DNA of 64,000 nt from ZC4RG20 sp963782445 (GTDB taxonomy: Bacteria > Pseudomonadota > Gammaproteobacteria > Steroidobacterales > Rariloculaceae), in the NCBI GenBank assembly GCA_963782445.1, contig CAWAJM010000001.1:3410001-3474000 (forward strand), given 5' to 3'. Position 1 is the stretch's first letter. Each line of letters starts with the position of its first letter. Shown one piece after another: positions 47,951 to 55,942 of this stretch. The notes under the pieces were generated by a model. That model did not search any database. It was not told the DNA's origin and worked only from the letters and a program-made list of their open reading frames with translations. The position numbers and the translations under genes were made by a program.

Positions 47951-48076
47951 GTCCTGCCGCGGCTCCGGATACGGCCGCTGGCGGGACGCTGGGCGCCAGG
48001 GATGGCGCCCAGCGAGCCCCCAGGGAAGGGTTCACGGCGGTCCCGCCAGCGGCCGTATCCGGAGCCGCGGCAGGAC
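47951..48076 (-). repeat. Palindromic element copy F (reverse)
   Basis: Perfect 37-bp arms (47951-47987/48040-48076; outer end GTCCTGCCGCGGCTCC), the inner hairpin GCTGGGCGCC-AGGGAT-GGCGCCCAGC (47988-48013) and the 26-nt tract in reverse orientation ending GGTTCACGGCG (48014-48039). It is the mirror-image partner of E in the lepA to glutaredoxin gap. Confidence 0.95.
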
Positions 48077-48111
48077 GCCTCCTGTACGCGGACGTTGACG
48101 GCTCGCGAATG

Positions 48112-48351
48112 CTAAAGCTCGTCGGCGAGGCACCGCTCGACGACGGCTTTGTCGAGCGGAAAGCCGCAGAGCTCCCGGTCGCCGAGCGCGAGGACCGGGA
48201 TTCGCAGCCCATAGCGCCGCTCGAGGGCCGGGTCCTCGCTGATGTCGACGATCTCGATGACGGCCCGTCCCGCCAGCATGGGCTCGAGGTCGGCCGCAAG
48301 CTCCTCGCAGAGATGGCAGCCCGGGCGGCTGTAGAGCAGCAGCGTCTTCAT
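48112..48351 (-). CDS. Glutaredoxin-like protein (DUF836 type)
   Basis: 79 residues. A thioredoxin-fold fragment with the redox motif GCHLC in LLLYSRPGCHLCEELAADLE and the cis-Pro region LRIPVLALGDREL. Members are small thiol-disulfide proteins of unknown partner. ATG overlaps the rseC stop (ATGA), so it is the last gene of the rpoE-rseABC operon here. Confidence 0.88.
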   Translation of the reverse strand: MKTLLLYSRPGCHLCEELAADLEPMLAGRAVIEIVDISEDPALERRYGLRIPVLALGDRELCGFPLDKAVVERCLADEL

Positions 48352-48848
48352 GCTAGTGGCTCCAGCAGTTCCAATGGCTCGGGCGGCTGCAGCGGCTCCA
48401 GCTCGACGCGTTCGAGCGTGGCGCGCTCGACGCGGCGCTTGAGACGCGGGGCCGCGAGCACGGCCGCGGCAAGACCCAGAGCGGCGCCCGCCAGGCAGCC
48501 GGCATCGGCGCCGAGCCAGGCGCCGGCCGCGCCGCCCGCGAGCAGCGCGGCGAGCGGCAAGCCGTGCAGCAGCAGCGTGCCGGAGAGCAGCGATTCGACG
48601 GGCAGCGTCACGGCGACCTCGTCGCCGAGCGCGAGCGGCAGGTTCGAATCGAAACGCTCGCGGCCTGCGGTCGGAAGCCGGCGCCAGAAACATAACCCCG
48701 CACAGCCCTCGCAGCCGGTGGCGCGCTCGAGCTCGATCTCGAACGTGCCGTCGCGGGTCGCGGCGACGACCTTGCCGCGCACGGCCAAGCGTCCCGCACC
48801 GCGCGCGCGGGACGCACAGGTCCCGCTTTCGGGGCGACGGGCGCCCAC
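48348..48848 (-). CDS. rseC: SoxR-reducing/sigma-E regulatory protein RseC (MucC)
   Basis: 166 residues from GTG 48848. A cysteine cluster CEGCAGLCFW near residue 40 and two membrane helices (LLSGTLLLHGLPLAALLAGG; LAGAALGLAAAVLA) match RseC/RsxC-partner proteins. It follows rseB by 2 bases. The start codon is inferred from spacing; a start further in is possible. Confidence 0.87.
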   Translation of the reverse strand: MGARRPESGTCASRARGAGRLAVRGKVVAATRDGTFEIELERATGCEGCAGLCFWRRLPTAGRERFDSNLPLALGDEVAVTLPVESLLSGTLLLHGLPLAALLAGGAAGAWLGADAGCLAGAALGLAAAVLAAPRLKRRVERATLERVELEPLQPPEPLELLEPLA

Positions 48849-48850
48849 GC

Positions 48851-49819
48851 TCACTCCGCCATCAACGACGTGGCGATTGCGTGCACGGTCATCTTCGGGA
48901 CGTCGCCCATGGCCGTGACTTTTCTGCCGCTCAGCGTCAGCGAGTAAGTGTTCGTGCTGCCGACGTGCGAGAAGCCGTCGGCAACGTCGGCGTGAGTCTT
49001 CGGGTCTTCGATGAAGACCGATACCGTCGCGATGCCGTCGGAGAAAACGAGGTGCTCGACGGGGTACTTCGAGCCCGCGATCGGGCTCTCTGTCGCGGCC
49101 GAAAGCACGAAGCCGCCCGGCAGCGTCGCGACGCGCCACGGCACCTTCGTCATGGCCTTGGCCGGCACGTCCGGCGAGCGGTACCACTTGAAGCCCTTGG
49201 TATCGATCGTCGGCTGCAGTGCGGAGGCCGGGATGAAGTCCGAGATATCGATCTGCGTAAACAGAATCTGCTCGATCGTGTGGCCGTTCTCGTCCAGCGT
49301 CTGCCACTTGAGCGGCATCGCCGTATCGCGGTCCAGCCACAGCATGTAGCCGTAGCGGTAGCGGTCCTTGGGCTTGATACCGACGACCTGAACGGAGCGA
49401 TTCGCGACGCGCGCCTTGTGATAGAGCGTGAACGAATAGTGCGGCTCGAGCTTATCGGAGTAGGTCGGCAGCGCCTTGACGAGCGAGCCGGCATCCTTGT
49501 GCTGATCGATGAGGACCATCTTGCGGTCGGGCATGATGACCTGCACGTTGCCCTGCTCGCGGATGATCTCCCGGCCGGCGCCGTCGAGCGAGACGAGCCG
49601 CTCGCCGATCATGCCGTCATGGTTGCGGTGCACGATGTACATGGTCTCGGCGTTGCCGCCGAGTACGTGAACGAACGTGCCTTCGTAGTTGAGATCCTCG
49701 ACCGCGCGGTTCATGCGGTCGAGCCAGGCGCGCGCGTCGTCGGCTTCGACCTGAAGGGCGGCGAACGCGAGCGCGAGGCAGGAGACCTGCAGCAGCGTCT
49801 TAGGAGACGGCGCCTTCAT
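48851..49819 (-). CDS. rseB: Sigma-E factor regulatory protein RseB (MucB)
   Basis: 322 residues with a signal peptide (to about residue 26) and the LolA-like periplasmic fold: WLDRMNRAVEDLNYEGTFVH, VQVVGIKPKDRYRYGYMLWLD, SHVGSTNTYSLTLSGRKVTAMG. RseB binds RseA and senses mislocalised lipoproteins/LPS. The ATG overlaps the rseA stop (ATGA). Confidence 0.95.
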   Translation of the reverse strand: MKAPSPKTLLQVSCLALAFAALQVEADDARAWLDRMNRAVEDLNYEGTFVHVLGGNAETMYIVHRNHDGMIGERLVSLDGAGREIIREQGNVQVIMPDRKMVLIDQHKDAGSLVKALPTYSDKLEPHYSFTLYHKARVANRSVQVVGIKPKDRYRYGYMLWLDRDTAMPLKWQTLDENGHTIEQILFTQIDISDFIPASALQPTIDTKGFKWYRSPDVPAKAMTKVPWRVATLPGGFVLSAATESPIAGSKYPVEHLVFSDGIATVSVFIEDPKTHADVADGFSHVGSTNTYSLTLSGRKVTAMGDVPKMTVHAIATSLMAE

Positions 49820-50445
49820 TGTGAGTCCTGATCGGCACCCGCGGCAGGAGCGGCGGGCAACTCGGTCGCCGCCTCCACGATGGGCGCATCCGTCGCCCCG
49901 ATCACGCTCGAGTGCACGGTGGTGCGGTCCAGTAGGGAAGTGTATTCGCCGTGATAGACGAGATAGTTGGTCAGCCTGATCGGCGCCTGAACGGTACCGC
50001 CGTTCGGCTGCGCGTCCTGAGGCACGACGTAGCTGGGCGCGGTATCCGCGGCCGCCAACGGCGCGCCCTGCGGATCGGCCGCCGTGTCCGCGCCCTGGTT
50101 CACGGCCCGGACGACGAACAGCGAGGCCAAGGCCACGGTCGCGGCGATACCGACGCCGACGGCCGGCCCGCCGACGCGGCGCTGCCAGCCGGGTCGGGCG
50201 CCGACGGCGGGTTTAAGCGCGGGGGCGGCCGTGCCGTTCAGGGCCTCGTGTACTCGTCGGCGCAGCATGTCCGGGTCGCCGACGAGCGTGTCGCGCCGCA
50301 TCGTCGAACCGATGAGCGAGTACCGCACGAGCTTCGTGCGGGCACTTGGGTCACGTTCGAGACGGCGGACGAGAAAGGCACATTCTTCGGGAGAGAGCTC
50401 GTCGTCCATGAAGGCCGACACTTGATCGTGTATCTCTTCGCTCAT
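49816..50445 (-). CDS. rseA: Anti-sigma-E factor RseA (MucA)
   Basis: 209 residues. The N-terminal cytoplasmic sigma-binding domain MSEEIHDQVSAFMDDELSPE...LVRRLERDPSARTKLVRYSL is typical; one membrane helix (VGVGIAATVALASLFVVRAV) and a periplasmic tail follow. DegS/RseP would cut it under envelope stress. ATG 50445 preferred to an upstream in-frame TTG. Confidence 0.94.
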   Translation of the reverse strand: MSEEIHDQVSAFMDDELSPEECAFLVRRLERDPSARTKLVRYSLIGSTMRRDTLVGDPDMLRRRVHEALNGTAAPALKPAVGARPGWQRRVGGPAVGVGIAATVALASLFVVRAVNQGADTAADPQGAPLAAADTAPSYVVPQDAQPNGGTVQAPIRLTNYLVYHGEYTSLLDRTTVHSSVIGATDAPIVEAATELPAAPAAGADQDSQ

Positions 50446-50472
50446 GGTCTTTTCAATCAAGCAGTGAGCCGG

Positions 50473-51096
50473 TTATCGGAGCAGCGCGCCGATGCGTTTG
50501 TCTATCGCTTCCCGTGCGCGAAAAATTCGTGACCGGACAGTCCCGACCGGGCACTCCATCGTCTGTGCGATCTCCTCATAGCTCATACCATCGATCTCGC
50601 GCAAAAGTATCGCGGTTCGAAGGTCCTCCGGCAGGTCGGAGATGGCGCCGTTGACGGCCTCGCGGATCTCGTCCGTGATGGCCAGCCCCTCGGGCGTATC
50701 GAGATCGCGCAGCTTGGAGAAAGCTTCGTACTGCTCAGGATCCTGAAGATCGAGGTCGTAGTGCGCCGGCCGACGGCCGGCCGCCACGAGGTAGTTCTTG
50801 GCGGTGTTGATGGCGATGCGGTACAGCCAGGTATAGAACGCGCTATCGCCCCGAAACGAAGGCGCCGCGCGGTAGGCCTTGAGAAAGGCCTCCTGGGCGA
50901 CGTCCATGGCTTCGGAAGGATCTCGCACGTAACGCATAATCAGCTTGAGAATCTTGTGCTGATACTTCACGACCAACAGATCGAATGCCGATCTGTCACC
51001 TTGCTGCACACGCTTGATCAACGCGAGGTCCGATGCCCCGCTTCCCGGCTTGCGGCTACCGCCGGGATCCGTCAAGCGCCTCTCAGTAGACCTCAT
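50473..51096 (-). CDS. rpoE: RNA polymerase sigma-E factor (RpoE/AlgU)
   Basis: 207 residues. Region 2 (FDLLVVKYQHKILKLIMRYV, DVAQEAFLKAYRA, FYTWLYRIAINTAKNYLV) and region 4 (LPEDLRTAILLREIDGMSYE, CPVGTVRSRIFRAREAI) are canonical for ECF02/AlgU. It controls the envelope-stress regulon and probably its own operon. About 17 extra N-terminal residues relative to E. coli RpoE; start may be a little downstream. Confidence 0.97.
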   Translation of the reverse strand: MRSTERRLTDPGGSRKPGSGASDLALIKRVQQGDRSAFDLLVVKYQHKILKLIMRYVRDPSEAMDVAQEAFLKAYRAAPSFRGDSAFYTWLYRIAINTAKNYLVAAGRRPAHYDLDLQDPEQYEAFSKLRDLDTPEGLAITDEIREAVNGAISDLPEDLRTAILLREIDGMSYEEIAQTMECPVGTVRSRIFRAREAIDKRIGALLR

Positions 51097-51136
51097 ACCT
51101 CACCGAAAAGTTCGCCGGGATTTCGCGAATCGCGAA

Positions 51137-51165
51137 CAGAGCCGGCCCCAACTGAAACGAGTTCA
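51137..51165 (-). promoter_or_regulatory. Possible sigma-E promoter of rpoE
   Basis: On the minus strand TGAACTC (51165-51159) and TCTG (51140-51137) resemble the sigma-E elements GGAACTT and TCTGA, separated by 18 bases, slightly longer than usual. rpoE autoregulation is common, but this match is imperfect. Confidence 0.35.
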
Positions 51166-51205
51166 CCAAAAACGATTCTAAAGTGATTCGCGCACGCTGT
51201 CGTGG

Positions 51206-51652
51206 TCAATGGGCGTCGCCCTGCCCGGCGCGGCGCAGCGCCGCCTGCAGGCCGCGCCAAGCCTCGGCTCCGAGCTGATCGCGCAGCAGCAGCACGGCGC
51301 GGCGGCCGCCGGGCCCCGCGAGCTTCAAGTGCACCCAATAAGGACCGACGGCCGAGCCCGGCGCGAGCCGCAGCGCTCCCAGGCCTTCGCCCGGCAATGT
51401 CCAGACGCCGTCGGGCGCGCGCTCGAGGCGCACGGGCGGCCCGGGGCGCCGCCGCCAGGCGTGAGCGAGCAGCACGGCGAGCGCCGCTGCTGCGAGGCCC
51501 GCCGGCACGGCGCTCGCGAGCACCGCGGCGGCCGCCAGCGCGTGGACGGCCCACCACCAGGCCGCGAGCCAGCGCGAGGGCTCAGGGTTCAGGACGAAGA
51601 CTGGCCCGGATTCGGGCGAGGAGGCGGGCGCTCTCGGGATCGGCGGCCTCAT
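51206..51652 (-). CDS. ygfX: YgfX (CptA)-like inner-membrane protein
   Basis: 148 residues: VLNPEPSRWLAAWWWAVHAL, two membrane helices (to about residue 60), then a small cytoplasmic domain VRLERAPDGVWTL...LLLRDQLGAEAWRGLQAAL. This is the YgfX pattern; in E. coli it pairs with SdhE (YgfY). It overlaps the end of sdhE by about 70 bases, so the real start may lie downstream. Confidence 0.78.
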   Translation of the reverse strand: MRPPIPRAPASSPESGPVFVLNPEPSRWLAAWWWAVHALAAAAVLASAVPAGLAAAALAVLLAHAWRRRPGPPVRLERAPDGVWTLPGEGLGALRLAPGSAVGPYWVHLKLAGPGGRRAVLLLRDQLGAEAWRGLQAALRRAGQGDAH

Positions 51653-51833
51653 GACGGCCGACAAGGTAACCGTGCAGCTCGGGATCGGGTAGGTCCAAAA
51701 GTGCCTCGAAGCGCGCCTTATCGGCCTCGTCGAGGTCGGCGAACCCCTGCTCGAGAAACGCCTGCAGAACCGCGTCGAGCTCGCGCATCCCGCGCCGGCA
51801 GCGCCACCGCAGGCGCGCGTGCCTCGCCGTCAT
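51582..51833 (-). CDS. sdhE: FAD assembly factor SdhE
   Basis: 83 residues with the defining RGMRE motif (CRRGMRELDAVLQAFLEQGF). SdhE assists covalent FAD attachment to SdhA. Its place directly after sdhB, 42 bp away, supports this. Confidence 0.95.
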   Translation of the reverse strand: MTARHARLRWRCRRGMRELDAVLQAFLEQGFADLDEADKARFEALLDLPDPELHGYLVGRHEAADPESARLLARIRASLRPEP

Positions 51834-51875
51834 CTGGTTCCGTCCACTCGCCCGAGAGGGAAGACGCCTAGCCCG

Positions 51876-52658
51876 CTAGTGCTGCCTCTCGACCATGAGC
51901 TTCTTGATCTCGGCGATCGCCTTGCCGGGATTCAGATCCTTCGGGCAGGCCTGCGTGCAATTCAGGATCGTGTGACAGCGATACAGCCGGAACGGATCCT
52001 CGAGCGCGTCGAGCCGCTCGCCCGTCGCCTCGTCGCGGCTGTCCACGATCCAGCGGTACGCTTGCAGCAGCGCAGCCGGGCCGAGATAGCGATCGGGATT
52101 CCACCAGTAGCTCGGGCACGAGGTCGAGCAGCAGGCGCAGAGGATGCAGGCCGAGGGCGTGTTGATCTTCTCCTGATCCTCCTTGGACTGCAGCCGCTCG
52201 CGGTCCGGCGGCGGCGCCGTCTGCGCCTGAAGCCACGGCTTGACCGAGGCATACTGCGCGTAGAAATTCGTGAGGTCGGTCACGAGGTCCTTGACCACGG
52301 GCTGGTGCGGCAGCGGATAGATGTTCACCGCACCTTTCACTTCGTCGACGGGCTTCAGGCAGGCGAGCGTGTTGCGCCCGTCGATGTTCATCGCGCAGGA
52401 GCCGCAGATGCCCTCGCGGCAGGACCGGCGGAAGGTCAGCGTCGCATCGACCTCGTTCTTGATCTTGATCAGCGCATCGAGAACCATGGGCCCGCACTGG
52501 TCCATGTCGACCTTGTAGCTGTCGATCTGCGGGTTGCCGCCCGTGGTCGGATCGTAGCGATAGATCCGAAACTCGCGTGCATTCGCGGCACCGTCGGCGC
52601 CGCCGTGCTTCGTACCGGGCTTGACCCTGGAGTTCTTGGGAAGGCGAAACTCCGCCAT
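51876..52658 (-). CDS. sdhB: Succinate dehydrogenase iron-sulfur subunit
   Basis: 260 residues. Three cluster motifs: CREGICGSCAMNIDG...C (2Fe-2S, all-Cys), CILCACCSTSCPSYWW (4Fe-4S) and CTQACPKDLNPGKAI (3Fe-4S). Good ribosome site (TAGGAG) before ATG 52658. A 400-bp gap holding palindromes G and H separates it from sdhA, which is unusual for this operon. Confidence 0.97.
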   Translation of the reverse strand: MAEFRLPKNSRVKPGTKHGGADGAANAREFRIYRYDPTTGGNPQIDSYKVDMDQCGPMVLDALIKIKNEVDATLTFRRSCREGICGSCAMNIDGRNTLACLKPVDEVKGAVNIYPLPHQPVVKDLVTDLTNFYAQYASVKPWLQAQTAPPPDRERLQSKEDQEKINTPSACILCACCSTSCPSYWWNPDRYLGPAALLQAYRWIVDSRDEATGERLDALEDPFRLYRCHTILNCTQACPKDLNPGKAIAEIKKLMVERQH

Positions 52659-52685
52659 GCGTCGCTCCTATAGAAAGTAATCGGT

Positions 52686-52809
52686 GTCCCGCGTATGGCC
52701 GGATGAGGGCCGTGGCGGGACCGCCGTGAACCCGTCCCTGGGGGCTCGCTGGGCGCCCTCCCTGGCGCCCAGCGTCCCGCCACGGCCCTCATCCGGCCAT
52801 ACGCGGGAC
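52686..52809 (+). repeat. Palindromic element copy G (forward), between sdhA and sdhB
   Basis: Perfect 36-bp arms (52686-52721/52774-52809; outer end GTCCCGCGTATGGCCGG), the 26-nt tract CGCCGTGAACCCGTCC... (52722-52747) and the inner hairpin GCTGGGCGCC-CTCCCT-GGCGCCCAGC (52748-52773). Confidence 0.95.
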
Positions 52810-52875
52810 GCATTCGTCAGGAATCGGGTCAGCCCCGTCTTCCCGTATAGAGACCCTACGACCTCAATCCACGGA

Positions 52876-52896
52876 GAAGGGCTCTGACCCCTTTTT
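52876..52896 (-). repeat. Solo GGGGTCAGAGCCC repeat
   Basis: GAAGGGCTCTGACCCCTTTTT matches one arm of the inverted repeat at 41643-41725. It lies between palindromes G and H. No partner arm nearby. Confidence 0.7.
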
Positions 52897-52918
52897 CCGA
52901 CGACGGCACGCCGGTCGG

Positions 52919-53036
52919 GCGGAGGGATCGGTGAAAGGGCGCTGTCGGGATCGTGGGCGCCAGGGATGGCGCCCACGAAGCCTACAGGGACGTATTCACG
53001 GCGGTCCCGACAGCGCCCTTTCACCGATCCCTCCGC
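52919..53036 (-). repeat. Palindromic element copy H (reverse), between sdhA and sdhB
   Basis: Perfect 32-bp arms (52919-52950/53005-53036), an 11-bp inner hairpin TCGTGGGCGCC-AGGGAT-GGCGCCCACGA (52951-52978) and the 26-nt tract in reverse (52979-53004) ending ATTCACGGCGG. The base of the inner stem differs from other copies (CG versus GC) with both strands changed. Confidence 0.95.
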
Positions 53037-53058
53037 ATGCCACCCACGGCAAACGTTC

Positions 53059-54846
53059 TCAATACGTCCGCGCCTTGGGCGGTATGGTCTCGACCTCGTC
53101 CGTCAAGGTGTTCATTTGCACGGGCCGATAATCGAACCTCACGTGGCCCGCCGCGTCGACCCACAGCAGCGTGTGCTTGAGCCAGTTCTCGTCGTCGCGA
53201 TTCGGATAGTCCTCGCGCGCCTGCGCCCCGCGGCTTTCAGTGCGGTTCTGCGCGGCCTTGATCGTGCCCATGGCCTGCAGCAGCAGGTTCTCGAGCTCCA
53301 TGGTCTCGACGAGGTCGGTATTCCAGATCAGCGAGCGGTCCGAGACCTTGACGTCGGCGAACGAGGCGAACACCGGCTCGAGCTTGTCGATGCCTTCTTT
53401 GAGCGACTCGCCCGTGCGGAACACGGCCGCGTGAGCCTGCATGATGCGCTGCATCTCGAGCCGGATCTTGGCCGTCGACTGGCTGCCGTTGGCATTGCGC
53501 AGCTTGTCGAGGCGCGCCACGGCCTCCTCCCCCGCGCCGGCCTTGAACGGCGCCGCGCGGCCGCCGCGCTCGACGACTTCCCCGCAGCGGCGCGCGGCCG
53601 CGCGGCCGAAGACGACGAGATCGATGAGCGAGTTCGAGCCGAGCCGGTTCGCGCCGTGCACGGAGACGCAGGCCGCCTCGCCGATGGCCATGAGGCCCGG
53701 CACGACGTGTTCCTCGCCCTGGGCGTTCTTCGCGAGCGCCTCGCCGCGATAGTTCGTGGGAATGCCGCCCATGTTGTAGTGGACGGTCGGCAGCACGGGG
53801 ATGGGCGCTTTCGTCACGTCGACGCCGGCGAAGATTTTGGCCGTCTCGGCGATGCCGGGCAGCCGCTCCTCGATGACGTCGTGCCCCAGATGCTCCAGAT
53901 GCAGGTGGACGTGGTCCTTGTGCTGGCCGACGCCGCGGCCCTCGCGGATCTCGATGGTCATCGCGCGGCTCACGACGTCGCGCGAGGCGAGGTCCTTGGC
54001 GTTCGGCGCATAGCGCTCCATGAAGCGCTCGCCCGCGGAGTTCGTGAGGTAGCCGCCCTCGCCGCGCACGCCCTCTGTGATCAGCATGCCGGCGCCGTAG
54101 ACGCCGGTCGGGTGAAACTGCACGAATTCCATGTCCTGCAGCGGCAGCCCGGCGCGCAGCACCATGGCGTTGCCGTCGCCCGTGCAGATGTGCGCCGAGG
54201 TGCACGAGAAGTAGGCGCGGCCGTAGCCGCCCGTCGCGAGGATTACGACCTGCGAGCGGAAGCGGTGCAGGCGGCCTTCGGCCAGGTCGAGCGCGACGAC
54301 GCCGCGGCAGACGCCGTCCTCCATGATGAGATCGATGGCGAAAAACTCGACGTAGAACTCGGCCTCGTGTTTGAGCGACTGCTGATAGAGCGTGTGCAGC
54401 ATCGCGTGGCCGGTGCGGTCGGCCGCCGCGCAGGTACGCTGCGCCGTGCCCTGACCGAAATGCGTCGTCATGCCGCCGAAGGGCCGCTGGTAGATGCGCC
54501 CCTCCTCCGTGCGCGAGAACGGCACGCCGTAGTGCTCGAGCTCGATGACGGAGGCCGGCGCTTCCTTGCAGAGGTACTCGATCGCGTCCTGGTCGCCGAG
54601 CCAGTCGGAGCCCTTGACGGTGTCGTACATGTGCCAGCGCCAGTCGTCCTCGCCCATGTTGCCGAGCGCGGCACTGATGCCGCCCTGGGCCGCGACCGTA
54701 TGACTTCGCGTCGGAAACACCTTCGTGATGCAGGCCGTCGAAAGGCCCTGCTCCGCCAGACCGAGCGTGGCCCTGAGACCCGCGCCCCCCGCCCCCACGA
54801 CGACGACGTCGTAGTTGTGATCGATGAATTGATATTCGGCGGTCAT
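53059..54846 (-). CDS. sdhA: Succinate dehydrogenase flavoprotein subunit
   Basis: 595 residues. FAD-binding VVVVGAGGAGLRATLGLAEQ, covalent-FAD His in TRSHTVAAQGGI, active-site HPTGVYGAGMLITEG and ESRGAQAREDYPNRDDENW. Oxidises succinate to fumarate in the TCA cycle. ATG overlaps the sdhD stop (ATGA). Confidence 0.98.
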   Translation of the reverse strand: MTAEYQFIDHNYDVVVVGAGGAGLRATLGLAEQGLSTACITKVFPTRSHTVAAQGGISAALGNMGEDDWRWHMYDTVKGSDWLGDQDAIEYLCKEAPASVIELEHYGVPFSRTEEGRIYQRPFGGMTTHFGQGTAQRTCAAADRTGHAMLHTLYQQSLKHEAEFYVEFFAIDLIMEDGVCRGVVALDLAEGRLHRFRSQVVILATGGYGRAYFSCTSAHICTGDGNAMVLRAGLPLQDMEFVQFHPTGVYGAGMLITEGVRGEGGYLTNSAGERFMERYAPNAKDLASRDVVSRAMTIEIREGRGVGQHKDHVHLHLEHLGHDVIEERLPGIAETAKIFAGVDVTKAPIPVLPTVHYNMGGIPTNYRGEALAKNAQGEEHVVPGLMAIGEAACVSVHGANRLGSNSLIDLVVFGRAAARRCGEVVERGGRAAPFKAGAGEEAVARLDKLRNANGSQSTAKIRLEMQRIMQAHAAVFRTGESLKEGIDKLEPVFASFADVKVSDRSLIWNTDLVETMELENLLLQAMGTIKAAQNRTESRGAQAREDYPNRDDENWLKHTLLWVDAAGHVRFDYRPVQMNTLTDEVETIPPKARTY

Positions 54847-55229
54847 GACACGGCCCCGAAAGAGATCTTCGCGATGGAGTAGACGCCGATGATCACGACC
54901 GCGAAGTGCGCGAACGCCGACAGTGCCAGCAGTATCGTCTTGGCGACGCCGCCGTGGACGTAGTCCTCGATGACGACCTGCATACCTAGGTACGAGTGGT
55001 AGCCGACCGTCAGGACTGTGAGAAACAGCAGGACGGTCGTCGTCGGATGACCGATCCAGATCACGACGGTCGGATAGGTGTAGTCCGGCAGCGTGCCGAG
55101 CGAGATGGCGAGCCACAGGCCGAGGGCCGCGAGGGCGGCCGCGGTGAGGCGCTGCATCCACCAATGCTCGGCGCCGCCCTTGGCAGAGCCGAGCCCCAGG
55201 ACCCGATTCAACGGCGTAACGAGACTCAA
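54843..55229 (-). CDS. sdhD: Succinate dehydrogenase membrane anchor SdhD
   Basis: 128 residues, three membrane helices; conserved HSYLGMQVVIEDY in helix 2 provides the quinone/heme-side residues. TTG 55229 is used as start with AGGAG at 6 bases; alternative starts give a shortened first helix. Between sdhC and sdhA as usual. Confidence 0.93.
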   Translation of the reverse strand: MSLVTPLNRVLGLGSAKGGAEHWWMQRLTAAALAALGLWLAISLGTLPDYTYPTVVIWIGHPTTTVLLFLTVLTVGYHSYLGMQVVIEDYVHGGVAKTILLALSAFAHFAVVIIGVYSIAKISFGAVS

Positions 55230-55238
55230 CTTACGCTC

Positions 55239-55616
55239 CTAAACGATCACTAGGACGAGATAGGCGATCGTCAAGACGATCGAAAACGCGACGACGAACC
55301 AGCCGCTCACCCGTATCGCGGCGGGGTCGAAGCCCGCGCCCGCATCCCAGAACAGGTGGCGGATGCCGTTCGCGAAGTGATAGAAGAAGCAGAACGCCCA
55401 AAGCGTCAGCGGCACCTTGAACCAGGGGCCGGAAAAGACCGCGCGCGCATGGTTGTACGACTCGATGCCCCCGGCGATGGCGACGAGCCACCAAACGAAG
55501 GCCACGGCACCGAGCGAGAGCAGCAGGCCCGTGAACCGGTGCATGATCGAGAGGGTGTTGGTGATCTGCCAGCGATACACCCAAAACGGCGACACGGGCC
55601 GAGCAACCCTGTCCAT
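55239..55616 (-). CDS. sdhC: Succinate dehydrogenase cytochrome b556 subunit
   Basis: 125 residues from ATG 55616 (AGGAG at 7 bases). SPFWVYRWQITNTLSIMHRFTG contains the family signature S-x-x-H-R-x-[ST]-G, and HFANGIRHLFWDAG holds the heme-ligand His. Three membrane helices. First gene of sdhCDAB. Confidence 0.95.
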   Translation of the reverse strand: MDRVARPVSPFWVYRWQITNTLSIMHRFTGLLLSLGAVAFVWWLVAIAGGIESYNHARAVFSGPWFKVPLTLWAFCFFYHFANGIRHLFWDAGAGFDPAAIRVSGWFVVAFSIVLTIAYLVLVIV

Positions 55617-55942
55617 TTTTTCTCTCCTAACGAACTGTCTGGCCACGAGCGCGGCTCGACCGAGGCCGGTGCGACAAAACGCCGCGGGCTCGCGTCGGGG
55701 CCTCGCTCGTCAAAAATCGATGCAGCGGCCCGCCCGCTCCCAATCGCCATAACGCGTAGGCTCCGGCCCCTTGGGGCCGCCGATCTCGCGCGGGCGCTCT
55801 CGTGGTTGTTGCGCTTCGTCTCGGTGGTCCGGATCGGAGCGCTCGGTGCGCTCTGTTGGCTCTTGTTTGCGTCCCCCGGGCATCGCTACAGTGTGCCAGA
55901 AACAAGACCCTAGCGCATCCCGTACTCGTTATCTCGCAAGTC

